From NCBI RefSeq assembly GCF_014653945.1, contig NZ_BNAU01000003.1, positions 124,001 through 188,000 of the forward strand: a DNA stretch of 64,000 nucleotides. The letters run 5' to 3'. Below, one piece after another: positions 63,454-64,000 of this stretch (positions are counted from its first letter, which is position 1; every line of letters starts with the position of its first letter). This DNA is from Amycolatopsis deserti. Lineage in GTDB: Bacteria > Actinomycetota > Actinomycetes > Mycobacteriales > Pseudonocardiaceae. The position numbers and the translations under genes were made by a program. The notes under the pieces are model-generated. The model saw only the letters and a program-made list of their open reading frames with translations, was not told the origin of the DNA and searched no databases.

Positions 63454-64000
63454 GATCCGCACCGCTCCCTGGTCACCGGCATGATCGGCAGGTTGATCTC
63501 CTGGTTGATCAGCGGCGGCAGCGACACGCTCCCGGTCGCCGAGCAGAGGTAGAAGTTGAACCAGGAACCGTAGTCGGCCGTGCGCGCCAGCGTCGTGACC
63601 TTCTGCGGCAGGAACTGGATGAAGTGCTCCACCAGTGGCTCGCTGTCGTTGAGGTTCTGGGCGAGCCCGCCCAGCGCCGAGATGTCGTTCTTCAGCGGTT
63701 CGCGTGCCTCGTCCAGGAAGCCCGCGGTCGTGGTGGCCAGGCCGCCCAGCGCGTCGATCGCGTCGCCGATCGAGTCGCGGTCCTGCGCCAGGCCGGTGGT
63801 CAGCCGCTGCAGCTTGTCGATCAGGTCGGTCAGCTGCGGGGTGTGCGCGTTGACCGCGTCCAGCACCGTGTTCAGGTTGGTCACCACCTGGCCGATCACC
63901 TGGTCCTTCTGCGCGATCGTGGTGGTCAGCGACGCGGTGTGGGCGAGCAGGCTGTCGATCGTGCCGCCCTCGCCCTGCAGCACCTGGATCAGCTCGTAGG
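63450..64000 (-). CDS. Mce family protein, MceB position (3' part only)
   Basis: The window cuts this gene. The visible 182 residues are the C-terminal helical part of an Mce protein ('LLAHTASLTTTIAQKDQVIG', 'SEPLVEHFIQFLPQKVTTLA') and end in 'GSWFNFYLCSATGSVSLPPL' and RERCGS. The Mce domain, the mceA gene and the YrbE permease genes should lie to the right of the window. The stop overlaps the mceC start by ATGA. Confidence 0.88.
   Translation of the reverse strand, partial: YELIQVLQGEGGTIDSLLAHTASLTTTIAQKDQVIGQVVTNLNTVLDAVNAHTPQLTDLIDKLQRLTTGLAQDRDSIGDAIDALGGLATTTAGFLDEAREPLKNDISALGGLAQNLNDSEPLVEHFIQFLPQKVTTLARTADYGSWFNFYLCSATGSVSLPPLINQEINLPIMPVTRERCGS

Overview
The window is high-GC actinobacterial DNA, most likely from a Pseudonocardiaceae member such as Amycolatopsis. 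This rests on GTG/TTG starts, GGAGG-type ribosome binding sites, the gene order glmM-rpsI-rplM-[ESX-4]-truA-rplQ-rpoA-rpsD-rpsK-rpsM-rpmJ-infA, an actinobacterial RpoB/RpoC pair and an Mce lipid-transport operon. Genus is inferred, not proven. Layout: (1) 1-2.9 kb holds an EspC-like ESX protein, glmM and the rplM-rpsI operon. (2) 3.1-4.9 kb holds a plus-strand lipoprotein and a DUF4333 membrane protein. They sit between rplM and the ESX genes, a place where the Mycobacterium tuberculosis order, as I remember it, has none. (3) 5.0-19.6 kb is a type VII secretion locus of ESX-4 type: two WXG100 proteins, a membrane-anchored Hsp70-like protein, EccC, EccD, mycosin, EccB, EccE with a collagen-like N-terminus, and an unassigned 240-residue protein. 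A 600-bp gene-free patch between mycosin and eccB is full of long inverted repeats. (4) 19.7-21.8 kb holds a HEAT-repeat protein whose upstream region is a cluster of four DnaA-box-like 9-mers, then truA, which has no ATG/GTG/TTG start. (5) 22.7-28.3 kb is the rplQ-rpoA-rpsD-rpsK-rpsM-rpmJ-infA and map-adk region, followed by secY. (6) 29.9-31.3 kb has a lipoprotein and a membrane protein that separate secY from rplO. (7) 31.4-41.1 kb is the spc and S10 ribosomal-protein clusters, tightly overlapped, all on the minus strand. (8) 41.4-45.8 kb is tuf, fusA, rpsG and rpsL. (9) 46.3-48.8 kb is a small plus-strand operon of a YbaB-like protein, an EspC-like protein and a large WXG-type protein, plus a short minus-strand gene. 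(10) 48.9-56.5 kb is rpoC and rpoB; RpoB carries Asn at the position equivalent to E. coli Ser531. (11) 57.2-64 kb is the distal part of an mce operon (mceB partial, C, D, E, F and two Mce-associated proteins). How the parts fit together: the ribosomal, elongation-factor and RNA-polymerase genes are the conserved backbone. The ESX-4 core (EccB/C/D/E, mycosin) would export the WXG100 pair and possibly the EspC-like proteins; all four of these small proteins carry a C-terminal YxxxD export motif. The Mce proteins would build a cell-envelope lipid-uptake channel. I saw no rRNA, tRNA, CRISPR array, insertion sequence or prophage gene.
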